A program made the position numbers and the translations under genes. Positions 26,532 through 35,119 of a DNA stretch of 54,205 nucleotides are shown in pieces (within the stretch, counting starts at the first letter, position 1; every line of letters begins with the position of its first letter). Under the pieces are notes generated by a model, which saw nothing but the letters and a program-made list of their open reading frames with translations, was not told the origin of the DNA and did not search any database. The DNA is from Acidimicrobiaceae bacterium (lineage in GTDB: Bacteria > Actinomycetota > Acidimicrobiia > Acidimicrobiales > Aldehydirespiratoraceae): NCBI GenBank assembly GCA_009843735.1, contig VYCW01000065.1:1-54205 (forward strand), in the 5' to 3' direction.

Positions 26532-27725
26532 ATGACAGAGGTGGGCTTCGCCGCCTTCGACGCTGACAACCACTACTACGAGGCGACCGACGCCTTCATC
26601 CGCCACGTTGATCCCAGGATGCACAAGCGCTGTATGCAGTGGGCCACCATCGACGGGCGCGAGCGCCTGCTGGTCGCAGGGCGGGTCAACCGCTTCATAC
26701 CCAACCCCACCTTCGATCCGGTGGCCCGGCCCGGCTGTCTCGACGACTACTTCCGGGGCCGGATCCCAGCCGCCGATATGCGCGAGGCCTTCGGCAAGCT
26801 CGAGCCGATCTCGGCCGCCTACCGCAACCGCGACGCCCGCATCGAGCTGATGGACGCCCAGGGTCTGCAGGCGTGCTTCCTGTTCCCGACGCTGGGCGTG
26901 GGCATGGAGGCCGCCCTCGAGCACGACGTGGACGCCCTGACGGCCGCTTTCGGTGGATTCAACCGGTGGCTGGCCGACGACTGGGGGTTCGCGTACCGCG
27001 ACAGGATCTTTGCGGCGGGGTACCTGACGCTGGCCGACCCCGACTGGGCCCTCGACGAACTCGACTGGCTGATCGCCAACGACGTGCGGGTGGTCAACGT
27101 GAGGCCCTCGTCGGTGCCCGACGGCGCCGGCGGCCGGCGGTCGCTGGGCCATCCCGCCCACGAGCCGGTGTGGCAGCGGCTCGACGAGCACGGCATCACC
27201 GTGGCTATGCACTCCGGCGACTCCGGTTACGGCTTCGTGCTGGAGCACTGGGGGGTCAACAGCGAGTTCGAGTCGTTCCGGTACGACGCCCTCAAGAGCC
27301 TGCTCACCTACTCGCCGATCTCCGACGCGCTGGCCTCCCTGCTGGCCGAGGGCGTGCTGAGCCGGCACCGCAACCTGCGGATCGCCACCATCGAGACCGG
27401 CTCGGAGTGGGTCTGGCCCTTCGTCAAGAAGCTGGCCAAGACCTACAGCCAGCAGCGCCATTCCTTCGAGGAGGATCCCCTGGAGGTGTTCCGCCGCCAG
27501 GTGTGGGTGTCCCCCTACTACGAGGACGACCTGAATGGGCTGCGCGGCCTGATCGGCGCCGACCACATGCTGTTCGGGTCGGACTTCCCGCATGCCGAGG
27601 GGCTGGCTGACCCGGTGTCGTTCGTGCACGACCTCGACGGCTTCAGCGACGACGAGATCGAGTTGGTGATGCGCGCTAACGGGTTGTCGCTGACCGAACG
27701 GGCCGCGGCCGCTACGGGCGCCTGA
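26532..27725 (+). CDS. Amidohydrolase-2-type metal-dependent hydrolase
   Basis: A 397-residue TIM-barrel protein of the amidohydrolase-related (PF04909-type) family. An early DADNHYYE replaces the usual HxH. Later ligands or active-site residues appear in ITVAMHSGDSGY, IETGSEWV, and LFGSDFPHAEG (Asp). Family members decarboxylate or hydrolyse aromatic and heterocyclic acids, and the substrate is open. ATG at 26532 follows GAGGT; an upstream GTG (26496) would add 12 residues without family support. It is unrelated in sequence to the amidohydrolase at 53284 apart from the family. Confidence 0.78.
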   Translation: MTEVGFAAFDADNHYYEATDAFIRHVDPRMHKRCMQWATIDGRERLLVAGRVNRFIPNPTFDPVARPGCLDDYFRGRIPAADMREAFGKLEPISAAYRNRDARIELMDAQGLQACFLFPTLGVGMEAALEHDVDALTAAFGGFNRWLADDWGFAYRDRIFAAGYLTLADPDWALDELDWLIANDVRVVNVRPSSVPDGAGGRRSLGHPAHEPVWQRLDEHGITVAMHSGDSGYGFVLEHWGVNSEFESFRYDALKSLLTYSPISDALASLLAEGVLSRHRNLRIATIETGSEWVWPFVKKLAKTYSQQRHSFEEDPLEVFRRQVWVSPYYEDDLNGLRGLIGADHMLFGSDFPHAEGLADPVSFVHDLDGFSDDEIELVMRANGLSLTERAAAATGA

Positions 27726-27747
27726 GCCGCCCCGACCGCTGCCGGCA

Positions 27748-28365
27748 GTGAGCGCGGCGACCTTCAGGGGCGCTGATGGCCGGGTGCGGTGCTGGTGGCC
27801 GGGCGACGATGCGACTTACGTCGCCTACCACGACGCGGAGTGGGGCCGGCCCGTCACCGACGACAACCGGCTGTTCGAGAAGCTCTGCCTGGAGGGGTTC
27901 CAGTCCGGCCTGTCGTGGCTCACGATCCTGCGCAAGCGGGACAACTTCCGGGCCGCCTTCGGTGGCTTCGACATCGCCACAGTCGCAGCCTTCGAGACGG
28001 GGGACATCGAGCGTCTGCTGGGCGACGCCGGCATCGTCCGCCACCGCGGCAAGATCGTCTCAGCCGTCAACAACGCCCGCTGGGCCTCCGAGATCGTCGA
28101 CGAGTTCGGCTCCCTGGCTGCCTACATCTGGGGTTGGGAGCCGCAGAGCGAGCCGGATCCGCCGACCGGCAAACAATCCCTGCCCGCGGCCACGCCCGGC
28201 TCGGTCGCCCTGGCCAAGGACCTGAAACGCCGGGGCTGGAGCTTCGTCGGCCCCACCACGGTCTACGCCTTCATGCAGTCGATGGGCCTGGTCAACGACC
28301 ACATCGACGGCTGCTTCGCCCGCCCCGAGTGCGAGGCCGAGCGGGCCGCCCTCACCCGCCCTTGA
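27748..28365 (+). CDS. tag: DNA-3-methyladenine glycosylase I
   Basis: A 205-residue protein matching Tag from end to end: RCWWPGDDATYVAYHDAEWGRP (Cys and His zinc ligands), LFEKLCLEGFQSGLSWLTILRKR, the helix-hairpin region IVRHRGKIVSAVNNA, and the C-terminal GWSFVGPTTVYAFMQSMGLVNDHIDGCF (second zinc ligands). It excises 3-methyladenine from alkylated DNA. The start is GTG at 27748, 22 bases after the amidohydrolase gene. Repeat B copy 1 begins directly after its stop. Confidence 0.93.
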   Translation: MSAATFRGADGRVRCWWPGDDATYVAYHDAEWGRPVTDDNRLFEKLCLEGFQSGLSWLTILRKRDNFRAAFGGFDIATVAAFETGDIERLLGDAGIVRHRGKIVSAVNNARWASEIVDEFGSLAAYIWGWEPQSEPDPPTGKQSLPAATPGSVALAKDLKRRGWSFVGPTTVYAFMQSMGLVNDHIDGCFARPECEAERAALTRP

Positions 28366-28412
28366 GAATTGGCAGCGTCTTGTGCGCCATGCGTGCATTG
28401 TGCTGCCAATTC
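28366..28412. repeat. Dispersed palindromic repeat B, copy 1
   Basis: A 47-base element abutting the tag stop codon. The outer arms GAATTGGCAGC (28366-28376) and GCTGCCAATTC (28402-28412) are perfectly complementary. An inner stem pairs TGTGC (28381-28385) with GTGCA (28393-28397) using two wobbles. The second copy at 39780-39826 matches at 41 of 47 positions, with substitutions that keep the stems. Candidate REP/MITE-like element, terminator or structured RNA. Confidence 0.65.
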
Positions 28413-28506
28413 GCGGGAGGGTCAGCGGGCTAGTCGGCGACCATCCGGTTACGGCGGCGGCTCCGGCGTGCGCGAGACTGCCGGGTGGCAATCGAGGAGG
28501 CATCCG

Positions 28507-31107
28507 ATGGAGACAGTCCTGGGCGCCCGGACGGGAACCGCCTACGGCGACGGGTGGGTCCGCAGCGCCTGCACGATTTGCATGAACCGCTGCGGGATCC
28601 TGGCCCACGTCAACGAGGACGAGGTGGTCGACAAGATCCTCGGCGACCCCGAGAACCCCCACAACCACGGGCGCACCTGCGCCAAGGGCGACGCCGGCTT
28701 CGAGGGCCTCACCGATCCCGACCGCATCACCACGCCGCTGCGGCGCACCAACCCCGACAAGGGCGTGGGCGTCGATCCCGGGTGGGTGCCGATCAGCTGG
28801 GACGAGGCTCTCGACGAGATCGCCGGCCACCTGCGCGACACCATCGCCGACGACCCCGAGAAGATCCTCTACACCAGCTTCGACATCTACCACCTGCGGG
28901 GCGCGCTGGCCGCGTCGTGGGTGACGGGGCTGGGGATGCCTGGGTACTCCACCTGGTCGGCCGCCATCTTCTGCGGCAACAACGTGCACGGCATCCTCTA
29001 CATGAACCAGAACGCGTTCGAGAGCAACCCCGATCCCATCTACAGCCGCTACATCCTGAACTTCGGGGCCCAGTTCGGCTCGGTGGTGCACTACGACACC
29101 ATGCACTCCACCCACGAGCTGTCGGTGCGCCGCTCGGACGTGCGGATGGTGTCGGTCGACCCGGTGTGCTCCTCCGCGGCCGCGGTGGCCGACGAGTGGG
29201 TGCCGATCCGTCCCGGCACCGACGCGGCCCTGATCCTGGGCATGGTCGACCAGCTCATCAACGAGCTGGGGATCTACGACGCCGAGTTCCTCAAGAACTC
29301 CACCAACGCGGCCTACCTGGTGGGCACCGACGGGCGCTACCTCCGCGACGCCGGCACCGGCAAGCCGCTCGTGTGGGACGAGGACAACGGACCACAGCCC
29401 TTCGACGCCGGCACCGCCAACGCGGCCCTCACCGGTGTCTACGACGTGGACGGCGCCGAGGCCCGGCCCGGCTTCCAGATGCTGGCCGATCATGTGCGCT
29501 CGTACACGCCCGAGTACGTGGAGTCGATCACCACCGTGCCCGCCGCGACCGTCCGGCGACTGGCCAGGGAGTTCGGCGAGGCCGCCTGCATCGGCGAGAC
29601 CATCACTGTCGACGGTGTCGAGTTGCCCTACCGCCCGGCCACCGTGGCCTGGTACCGGGGATTGTCGGCCCACAAGCACTCGATGCTCAACGGCATGGCC
29701 ATCATCCTGCTGCCGACCCTGATCGGCGGCATCGACGTGCCCGGAGGGCTGCTGGGTGACCCGTGGGGGCTCATCGGCAAGGTCAAGGACCTTGAGTACA
29801 CCTCCAAGGCCTCCGATGACGGGCTGATCTCGCAGGGGTTCATCGGCGGCGGTCGGGTGGGGGGCCTGTACCCGCCCCGGCCGACCGGGCCGCCCCGCAC
29901 CACCGAGATGTGGGAGCTGCTGCCGTGCGCCCCCTACGGGACGGTGTTCTCGCTGCTCAACTCCGAGCAGCCCGAGCTCTTCGGGGCGCCACCGTTCCCG
30001 TCGATGATGATCAACTTCCAGTCCAACATGATGAAGAGCTCGGGCCCGCCCGAGGTCGTGGAGCGGTTCATCAAGCGGATCCCGTTCGTCGCCGCCATCG
30101 CCAGGCGCTTCGAGGAGACCACGCTGATGGCCGACATCGTGCTGCCCGACGTTCACTACCTGGAGCGGATGACGCCGCTGGTGTACCAGCATCTGGCCTC
30201 GGGCGACTCTCGCCATGCGGCCTACGGGGCCAAGCCGGTGGTGCAGTCGAGCATCGAGGGACCCGTGGCCGGCGAGCCTTACGTGGACGCCATGCAGATC
30301 TACCTGGAGCTGCTGAGGCGGGCCGACCGGCTGCCGCAGTTCAACGAGGCGTTCAACAACATCGCCAAGATGCGGGAGCCCTACAGGCTCGACCTCGATG
30401 GCAGATACTCGTACTTCGAGATCTGCGACCGGTGGCTCCGCAACACCCTGGGGGACGACAAGGGCCTCGACTGGCATCTCAGCGACGGGCTCTGGACCGC
30501 CGACAAGACCGTCGAGCAGAAGTTCCCGAGGCCGTTCTTCGACGCCAGGGCGCAGGTCTACTGCGAGTTCATGGTCGACACCAAGGTGAACCTCGAGCAC
30601 ACCGTCGAGGAGCTGGGCATCCCGTGGGAGACCGACGACTACCAGCCGCTGCCCGACTGGAAGCCGGGTCCGGCCTATGAGCGCTCCGCGCCCCACGACC
30701 TGTTCGTGACCAACATGAAGGTCCCCAACCATGCGCTGTCGCACACCCACAAGAACTCGATCCTGTCGACCCTGTCGAACCGGCACAACGACCTGAAGTC
30801 GGTGTGGATCAACCCCAAGACGGCCGAGGCCCGGGGCATCTCCCACGGCGACCTGGTGGAGATTGAGACCTCGGGGGGCCGCAAGCAGACGGCCACCGCC
30901 CGGGTCACGCAACTGGTCCATCCCGAGGTGCTGGCCACGCAGGGCTGCGGCGGGGGCTGGAGCAGCGGCAGCAGCGGCGACGAGGTCAACTTCAACGCAC
31001 TGCTGAACATCGACGTGGAGCACATCGACTTTGTGTCGGGCGCGCTGGACTGCGCCATCGCGGCCGACGTGCGAACCGTGCCGGCCGGACGGGGAGGGGC
31101 ACGATGA
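28507..31107 (+). CDS. Molybdopterin oxidoreductase catalytic subunit (PsrA/PhsA-like, cytoplasmic)
   Basis: An 866-residue DMSO-reductase-family enzyme. An N-terminal 4Fe-4S motif is formed by Cys22, Cys25, Cys29 and Cys58 (CTICMNRC, then TCAKG). Cys156 in IFCGNNVHG is a plausible Mo ligand. The C-terminal MopB domain includes LSTLSNRHNDLKSVWINP and GDLVEIETSGG. No Tat signal is present, so the protein is probably cytoplasmic, unlike PsrA. ATG at 28507 follows GAGGAGG. It is the first gene of a five-gene operon, with its stop overlapping the ferredoxin start (ATGA). The substrate is unknown; aldehyde, formate-like or sulfur compounds are possibilities. Confidence 0.85.
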   Translation: METVLGARTGTAYGDGWVRSACTICMNRCGILAHVNEDEVVDKILGDPENPHNHGRTCAKGDAGFEGLTDPDRITTPLRRTNPDKGVGVDPGWVPISWDEALDEIAGHLRDTIADDPEKILYTSFDIYHLRGALAASWVTGLGMPGYSTWSAAIFCGNNVHGILYMNQNAFESNPDPIYSRYILNFGAQFGSVVHYDTMHSTHELSVRRSDVRMVSVDPVCSSAAAVADEWVPIRPGTDAALILGMVDQLINELGIYDAEFLKNSTNAAYLVGTDGRYLRDAGTGKPLVWDEDNGPQPFDAGTANAALTGVYDVDGAEARPGFQMLADHVRSYTPEYVESITTVPAATVRRLAREFGEAACIGETITVDGVELPYRPATVAWYRGLSAHKHSMLNGMAIILLPTLIGGIDVPGGLLGDPWGLIGKVKDLEYTSKASDDGLISQGFIGGGRVGGLYPPRPTGPPRTTEMWELLPCAPYGTVFSLLNSEQPELFGAPPFPSMMINFQSNMMKSSGPPEVVERFIKRIPFVAAIARRFEETTLMADIVLPDVHYLERMTPLVYQHLASGDSRHAAYGAKPVVQSSIEGPVAGEPYVDAMQIYLELLRRADRLPQFNEAFNNIAKMREPYRLDLDGRYSYFEICDRWLRNTLGDDKGLDWHLSDGLWTADKTVEQKFPRPFFDARAQVYCEFMVDTKVNLEHTVEELGIPWETDDYQPLPDWKPGPAYERSAPHDLFVTNMKVPNHALSHTHKNSILSTLSNRHNDLKSVWINPKTAEARGISHGDLVEIETSGGRKQTATARVTQLVHPEVLATQGCGGGWSSGSSGDEVNFNALLNIDVEHIDFVSGALDCAIAADVRTVPAGRGGAR

Positions 31108-31769
31108 CCCGCTGGGGCATGGTGATCGACGCGGCTCGCTGCGTCGGCTGCCAGGCCTGCACCGTGGCCTGCAAGACCGAGAACCAGTCGCCGCTGGACG
31201 CCTGGTACGCGCCCGTGATCGAGTGGGAGGAGGGCGAGTTCCCCGACGCCACCCTCAACTACCTGCCGGTGCTGTGCAACCACTGCGAGGACGCCCCCTG
31301 CGTGACCGCCTGCCCGTCGGGAGCGCTCACGCGCCGCGACGACGGCATCGTGATGGCCGACGAGGACGTGTGCATCGGCTCGCGGGCTTGCATGACAGCC
31401 TGCCCCTACGGTGCGCTGCACTTCTTCGAGGACCGCGGCACGGTGGCCGTGGAGGGCGCCCCCGCCGAGGCCGTGCCCAGCGTGCCGGAACGCTACGCGC
31501 ACCAACGCCATGTGCGGGGCGCGGTGTCGAAGTGCACCTACTGCGCCCACAAGATCGACTTCGGCCTCGAGAACGGCCTCGAGGTCGGGGTGCATCCCCT
31601 GGCCACGCCCGCCTGCGTGGTCACCTGCCCGGCCGAGTGCCGGATCTTCGGCGACCTCGACGACCCCGACAGCAACGTGAGCCAGTACCTGGCCGAGCAC
31701 GGCGGCGGCGAAGCGCTCAGACCTGACGCGAAGACGCTGCCGAGCACCCAGTATGTGGGGCTCCCATGA
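31104..31769 (+). CDS. Four-cluster ferredoxin-type electron-transfer subunit
   Basis: A 221-residue PsrB/DmsB-type protein. Cluster motifs run CVGCQACTVAC (Cys13-23), CNHCEDAPCVTAC (from Cys58), CIGSRACMTAC (from Cys90), and CTYC later with CVVTCPAEC. In the third motif the second Cys is replaced by Ser93 (codon TCG at 31380-31382), which would leave three ligands and may give a 3Fe-4S cluster. The protein passes electrons between the Mo subunit and the NrfD membrane subunit. Both ends overlap neighbours by 4 bases. Confidence 0.9.
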   Translation: MTRWGMVIDAARCVGCQACTVACKTENQSPLDAWYAPVIEWEEGEFPDATLNYLPVLCNHCEDAPCVTACPSGALTRRDDGIVMADEDVCIGSRACMTACPYGALHFFEDRGTVAVEGAPAEAVPSVPERYAHQRHVRGAVSKCTYCAHKIDFGLENGLEVGVHPLATPACVVTCPAECRIFGDLDDPDSNVSQYLAEHGGGEALRPDAKTLPSTQYVGLP

Positions 31770-32773
31770 CTGCGGTCAGTCCGATGGCTGGGGGAGGTGC
31801 CGGCCCCCAGAACGTGTTCATGGACCAGTTCAACCTGGAGGCCCGCACCCAGAGGGTGTGGGACATCAACCACGCCATCTGGTTCACGCTGATGGGAGTC
31901 GGCGGGGGAGTGTTCCTGGCCGGGCGGATCCTGAACCTCACCGAGGGTCTCGGCTACGTGCTCGGGATCCCCACCGTCGATGTCGTCAGCTTCCTGGCGA
32001 TCGCGGTCGGCGGGGCGATCCTGGTCGCCGACCTGGGCCGGCCCCTTCAGGCCTGGAGGGCCTTCGTCAACGTGCGCACTAGCTGGATCAGCTGGGGGGC
32101 GTGGTCCGACCTGATCTTCCTGGTGGTGGCCGGTCTGCTGGTGCTGCCCGCGTTGAGCCTGGGAGGATCAGAGCCGTTCTCCGGGCTGGATTGGGATCCC
32201 CACGGCGGCGACGGCGGCGGCCTCGCGCTGGAGATCATCGCCGGGGTGGCCGCGGTGGTGGTGATGACCTACGCCGGGGCGGTCCTGGCCCGGCCCCGGG
32301 CCATCCCGTACTGGAACTCGCCGGCCGTGCCGTTGCAGTTCCTGCTGTCGTCGGCCGCGATGTCGGTGGCGGTCGTGATGCTGATCGAGGTGATCGCGGG
32401 CGAGCCGGTGACCGCCGGCCAGATGGTGCTGCTGTCCGTGCTGACTGCCGGGCTGCTGGTCACGATCGTGGCGCACCTGCTGACCCGCACCGGCGAGCCG
32501 GGCAAGCGGGAGAGTCTGGAGCGGCTGCTGCGGGGCCAGTACCGGGGTCTGTTCGCCGGCCTCGTGGTGGCTGCGGGCACGGGCCTGCCGCTGGTGCTGG
32601 CGGTCGTGGGCGCGGCCGCCTCCGGCGCTCGGGACGCCTTGGCGGTGCTGTGCTTCCTGCTGCTCGTGCCGGGCGGGTTCTGGCTGAGGTTGCTCACCCT
32701 GAGGGTCGGGATCTTCCCGCCGGTTCACATTCCTGGCGTCGGCGGGTCGGTCGCCACGCCGGCCGGAGGCTGA
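31766..32773 (+). CDS. NrfD/PsrC-type membrane quinone-interacting subunit
   Basis: A 335-residue polytopic membrane protein with about 8 helices. The N-terminus has RVWDINHAIWFTLMGVGGGVFLAG, then LGRPLQAWRAFVNVRTSWISWGAW, the classical NrfD/PsrC pattern. It anchors the Mo/Fe-S complex and exchanges electrons with the quinone pool. With no Tat signal on the catalytic subunit, the complex probably faces the cytoplasm. ATG overlaps the ferredoxin stop (ATGA). Confidence 0.88.
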   Translation: MTAVSPMAGGGAGPQNVFMDQFNLEARTQRVWDINHAIWFTLMGVGGGVFLAGRILNLTEGLGYVLGIPTVDVVSFLAIAVGGAILVADLGRPLQAWRAFVNVRTSWISWGAWSDLIFLVVAGLLVLPALSLGGSEPFSGLDWDPHGGDGGGLALEIIAGVAAVVVMTYAGAVLARPRAIPYWNSPAVPLQFLLSSAAMSVAVVMLIEVIAGEPVTAGQMVLLSVLTAGLLVTIVAHLLTRTGEPGKRESLERLLRGQYRGLFAGLVVAAGTGLPLVLAVVGAAASGARDALAVLCFLLLVPGGFWLRLLTLRVGIFPPVHIPGVGGSVATPAGG

Positions 32774-32777
32774 CACT

Positions 32778-33290
32778 GTGGCCATGACCGCGGCCGCGCT
32801 CGACGCGGCCCACGACGGGCTGCGGGCCGCGGGCATCGACTTCGTGTCGGGCCTGCCCGACGGCTGGCAGCGCCCCCTGCACGAGCGGGTCGAGTTGGAC
32901 CCCGACATCCGCTACGTGCCGGTGTGCAACGAGGGCGTCGGCTTCTCGATCTGCTCGGGGGCCTGGCTCGGCGGCAAGAAGCCCGCGTTGATCATGGAGA
33001 ACAGCGGGATCAGGGTGGCCTCGGAGTACATCGCCCGCATCTCGCTCGGGACCGGGGTGCCGGTCACGCTGCTTTGCTCGTACCGGGGCGACGTGGGCGA
33101 GACCGAGCACTGGGGGATCCCCCACGGGATCGTGGCCGAGCCGCTGCTGCAGGCGCTGAGGATCAAGTACCTGATCGTGCGCCACGTCGAGGATCTGGCC
33201 AAGTCGATTGTGCGGGCCAAGCGGATCGCCGAGGCCCAGCTCCATCCCGCGGCTGTGCTGGTGTCCGGCGACTGCGTGTGGGAGGACTGA
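32778..33290 (+). CDS. TPP decarboxylase small subunit, sulfopyruvate/phosphonopyruvate decarboxylase alpha-like
   Basis: A 170-residue TPP-enzyme N-terminal (PYR) domain protein. It contains FVSGLPDGWQRPLHERV, the glutamate-bearing VPVCNEGVGFSICSG (the activating Glu of TPP enzymes), and ALIMENSGIRVASEYIAR, then SYRGDVGETEHWGIPHG, as in sulfopyruvate decarboxylase alpha (ComD) and phosphonopyruvate decarboxylase. GTG at 32778 has GGAGG at suitable distance, and the gene starts 4 bases after NrfD. The beta-type partner follows after 2 bases. The expected reaction is decarboxylation of an alpha-keto acid with a strongly acidic C3 group, but the true substrate is unknown. Confidence 0.78.
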   Translation: MAMTAAALDAAHDGLRAAGIDFVSGLPDGWQRPLHERVELDPDIRYVPVCNEGVGFSICSGAWLGGKKPALIMENSGIRVASEYIARISLGTGVPVTLLCSYRGDVGETEHWGIPHGIVAEPLLQALRIKYLIVRHVEDLAKSIVRAKRIAEAQLHPAAVLVSGDCVWED

Positions 33291-33292
33291 GG

Positions 33293-33946
33293 GTGGCCCT
33301 GGACCGCTACGAGTGGCTGGGGCGGCTGGCCGGCCGCATCCCCGACGACGCGCTGGTGATGTCCACCTACATCGGCGCGGTGTCGTTCGAGTGGGCCCAC
33401 CACACCGAGGAGCATCACCGCAGCGCCCACCTGGGCCAGATGGGTGACGTGATCGGCCTGGCCCTGGGCCTGGCGCTGGCCCTGCCCCACCGCAAGGTCG
33501 TGTGCCTCGACGGTGACGGGTCGGTGCTCATGGAGTTGGGCCAGCTGGTGGCCATGGGCGAGCAGCAGCCCGGCAACCTGGTGGTGTTCGTGGTGGACAA
33601 CGGCGTCTACGAGTCGATCGGCTGGAGCAGCCAGGGCCGCCGGCCGACGGCCACCGCGGGCCAGGTGGACCTGGCCGCCATCGCGGCCGGATGCGGCGTC
33701 CCCTACACCGTGGACGTCACCGCCGAGGACGAACTGGATGCCGAGATGGACCTGGCCTTCTCCCGCAACGTGTGCAGCTTCATCAACGTGCGCACCCGGC
33801 CCGGCCACTCCCATGTGCGGCCCCGCCGCACCGACGGCATCGAGGACAAGTACCGCTTCGTCCGCTACGTCGAGCGCCTGGAAGGCATCTGGATAACCGG
33901 AGTCCCGCCCCAAGACATAGCCCTAATGAAGGGCAAGCAGCACTAG
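33293..33946 (+). CDS. TPP decarboxylase large subunit, sulfopyruvate decarboxylase beta-like
   Basis: A 217-residue TPP-binding (PP) domain protein. The cofactor motif is GDG (residues 74-76) with Asn103 after 26 residues (VVDNGVYES), and HLGQMGDVIGLALGLALALP precedes it, typical of ComE-like subunits. With the product of 32778-33290 it should form one two-chain TPP decarboxylase. GTG at 33293 lies 2 bases after the alpha-like gene with GGAGGA upstream. A longer frame reaching back through the previous gene is a shadow. It ends at a small CTAGC/GCTAG inverted repeat facing convergent genes. Confidence 0.8.
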   Translation: MALDRYEWLGRLAGRIPDDALVMSTYIGAVSFEWAHHTEEHHRSAHLGQMGDVIGLALGLALALPHRKVVCLDGDGSVLMELGQLVAMGEQQPGNLVVFVVDNGVYESIGWSSQGRRPTATAGQVDLAAIAAGCGVPYTVDVTAEDELDAEMDLAFSRNVCSFINVRTRPGHSHVRPRRTDGIEDKYRFVRYVERLEGIWITGVPPQDIALMKGKQH

Positions 33947-33964
33947 CCGTCAGCTAGAGCGGCG

Positions 33965-35098
33965 CTAGTCGGGGTTGGGGTCGGCTAGGAGGAGGTCGGC
34001 GTACTCGTGGGGGTTACGGTCGCCGACGAGCACATGCTGGCTGCCGCCGTGCATGTCGCGGAAGCAGCGCTGGAGGGGGCCGTCGCGCAGGGCCTCGGTG
34101 CCGCACCACTCGTACAGGGTGCGCACCACGGCCAGACCCTCCTGGGTGAGCAGCGTGGCCGACTGCTTGACGTGGGTGCCCAGCACCGGGTCGCGGCCCG
34201 AGCCGGCGTCGGCGGCCTGCTCGGCCCGGTGAAACGCTTGGCGGCACCACGTCTCGGCGGCCTCGAAGCGCGACACGGCCATGGCGAAGTCGTGGCGGAA
34301 GCGGGGATCGTCGGCGATCACCGACGGCGCGGCCATGCGGGCCCGGCCCTTGGCGATGGCCACTCCCTCGTCGATGGCCCGGCGGACCAACCCCATGGTC
34401 CAGCCCATGTGGCCGATCTCGGTGAGGATGATCACCCCGAGGTCGTACATCGGGCCGCCCCGGTACCGGATCGGGGAGAAGAACTCGAAGGTGGCGTGAG
34501 CGGGCACGTAGGTGTCGATCCGGTAGTCGTAGGAGGAGGTGGCCCGCAGCCCCAGCACGTCCCAGTTGCCGAGGACCTCCACCTCGGAGCGGGGCATCAA
34601 CATCAGGCGGAACTCGGCCTGCTCGCCCTCGGGCGGAGCGGTGAAGGCGCCCCCGCCCACCCAGTCGGCGTGGCCGATCCCGGAGCCGAAGCTGTACTGA
34701 CCGGTCAACCGGTACCCGTCACCGTCGGGGACCGCGGTCCCGTTGGGTGCGAACTGGCCGGCCACCACGGGCACGACACCGCCCGCGAACATCTCGTCGG
34801 TGAAGCTGTCGGCGCAGTAGGCGCCGAAGAAGCACGCCGCGGTGGCCCCGGCCATAAGCGACCAGCCGACCGAGCCGTCGGCGTAGGCCACCTCGGCGAA
34901 CACGTCCAGGCACTCGTCGATCGGCAGTTCGGCCCCGCCCACGGCCCGGGGCGACAGGGTCCCGTACAGGCCGGCCTCGAAGCATGCGTCCACTACCTCC
35001 TGAGTCAGGGTGGTGGCGCCGGTCGACGCGGCCGCGTCCCCGGCTGCGTCGATTGCCGGACGCAACTCCCGGGCCCGCTCCAGCAGCTCCGATCCCAT
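33965..35098 (-). CDS. Acyl-CoA dehydrogenase-fold flavin protein (DszC/HsaA-like monooxygenase type)
   Basis: A 377-residue protein with the acyl-CoA dehydrogenase fold. It has an N-terminal helical region with GLYGTLSPRAVGGAELP and YADGSVGWSLMAGA, a beta domain with GYRLTGQYSFGSGIGHADWV and VLGLRATSSYDYRI, and a C-terminal helix bundle with ETWCRQAFHRAEQA. This version (no catalytic Glu position typical of dehydrogenases obvious, late GGSQHVLVG) resembles the FMNH2-dependent DszC/HsaA-type monooxygenases. The substrate could be a small heterocycle or aromatic ring. Its start lies 21 bases from the aminotransferase's stop. Confidence 0.75.
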   Translation of the reverse strand: MGSELLERARELRPAIDAAGDAAASTGATTLTQEVVDACFEAGLYGTLSPRAVGGAELPIDECLDVFAEVAYADGSVGWSLMAGATAACFFGAYCADSFTDEMFAGGVVPVVAGQFAPNGTAVPDGDGYRLTGQYSFGSGIGHADWVGGGAFTAPPEGEQAEFRLMLMPRSEVEVLGNWDVLGLRATSSYDYRIDTYVPAHATFEFFSPIRYRGGPMYDLGVIILTEIGHMGWTMGLVRRAIDEGVAIAKGRARMAAPSVIADDPRFRHDFAMAVSRFEAAETWCRQAFHRAEQAADAGSGRDPVLGTHVKQSATLLTQEGLAVVRTLYEWCGTEALRDGPLQRCFRDMHGGSQHVLVGDRNPHEYADLLLADPNPD

Positions 35099-35119
35099 GC
35101 CCTTGCCTTCGGGTCCGTC

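Noticed and set aside
28060..31023. 987-codon minus-strand frame over the molybdoenzyme
   Set aside because: Low-complexity shadow of the catalytic subunit gene; no domain evidence.
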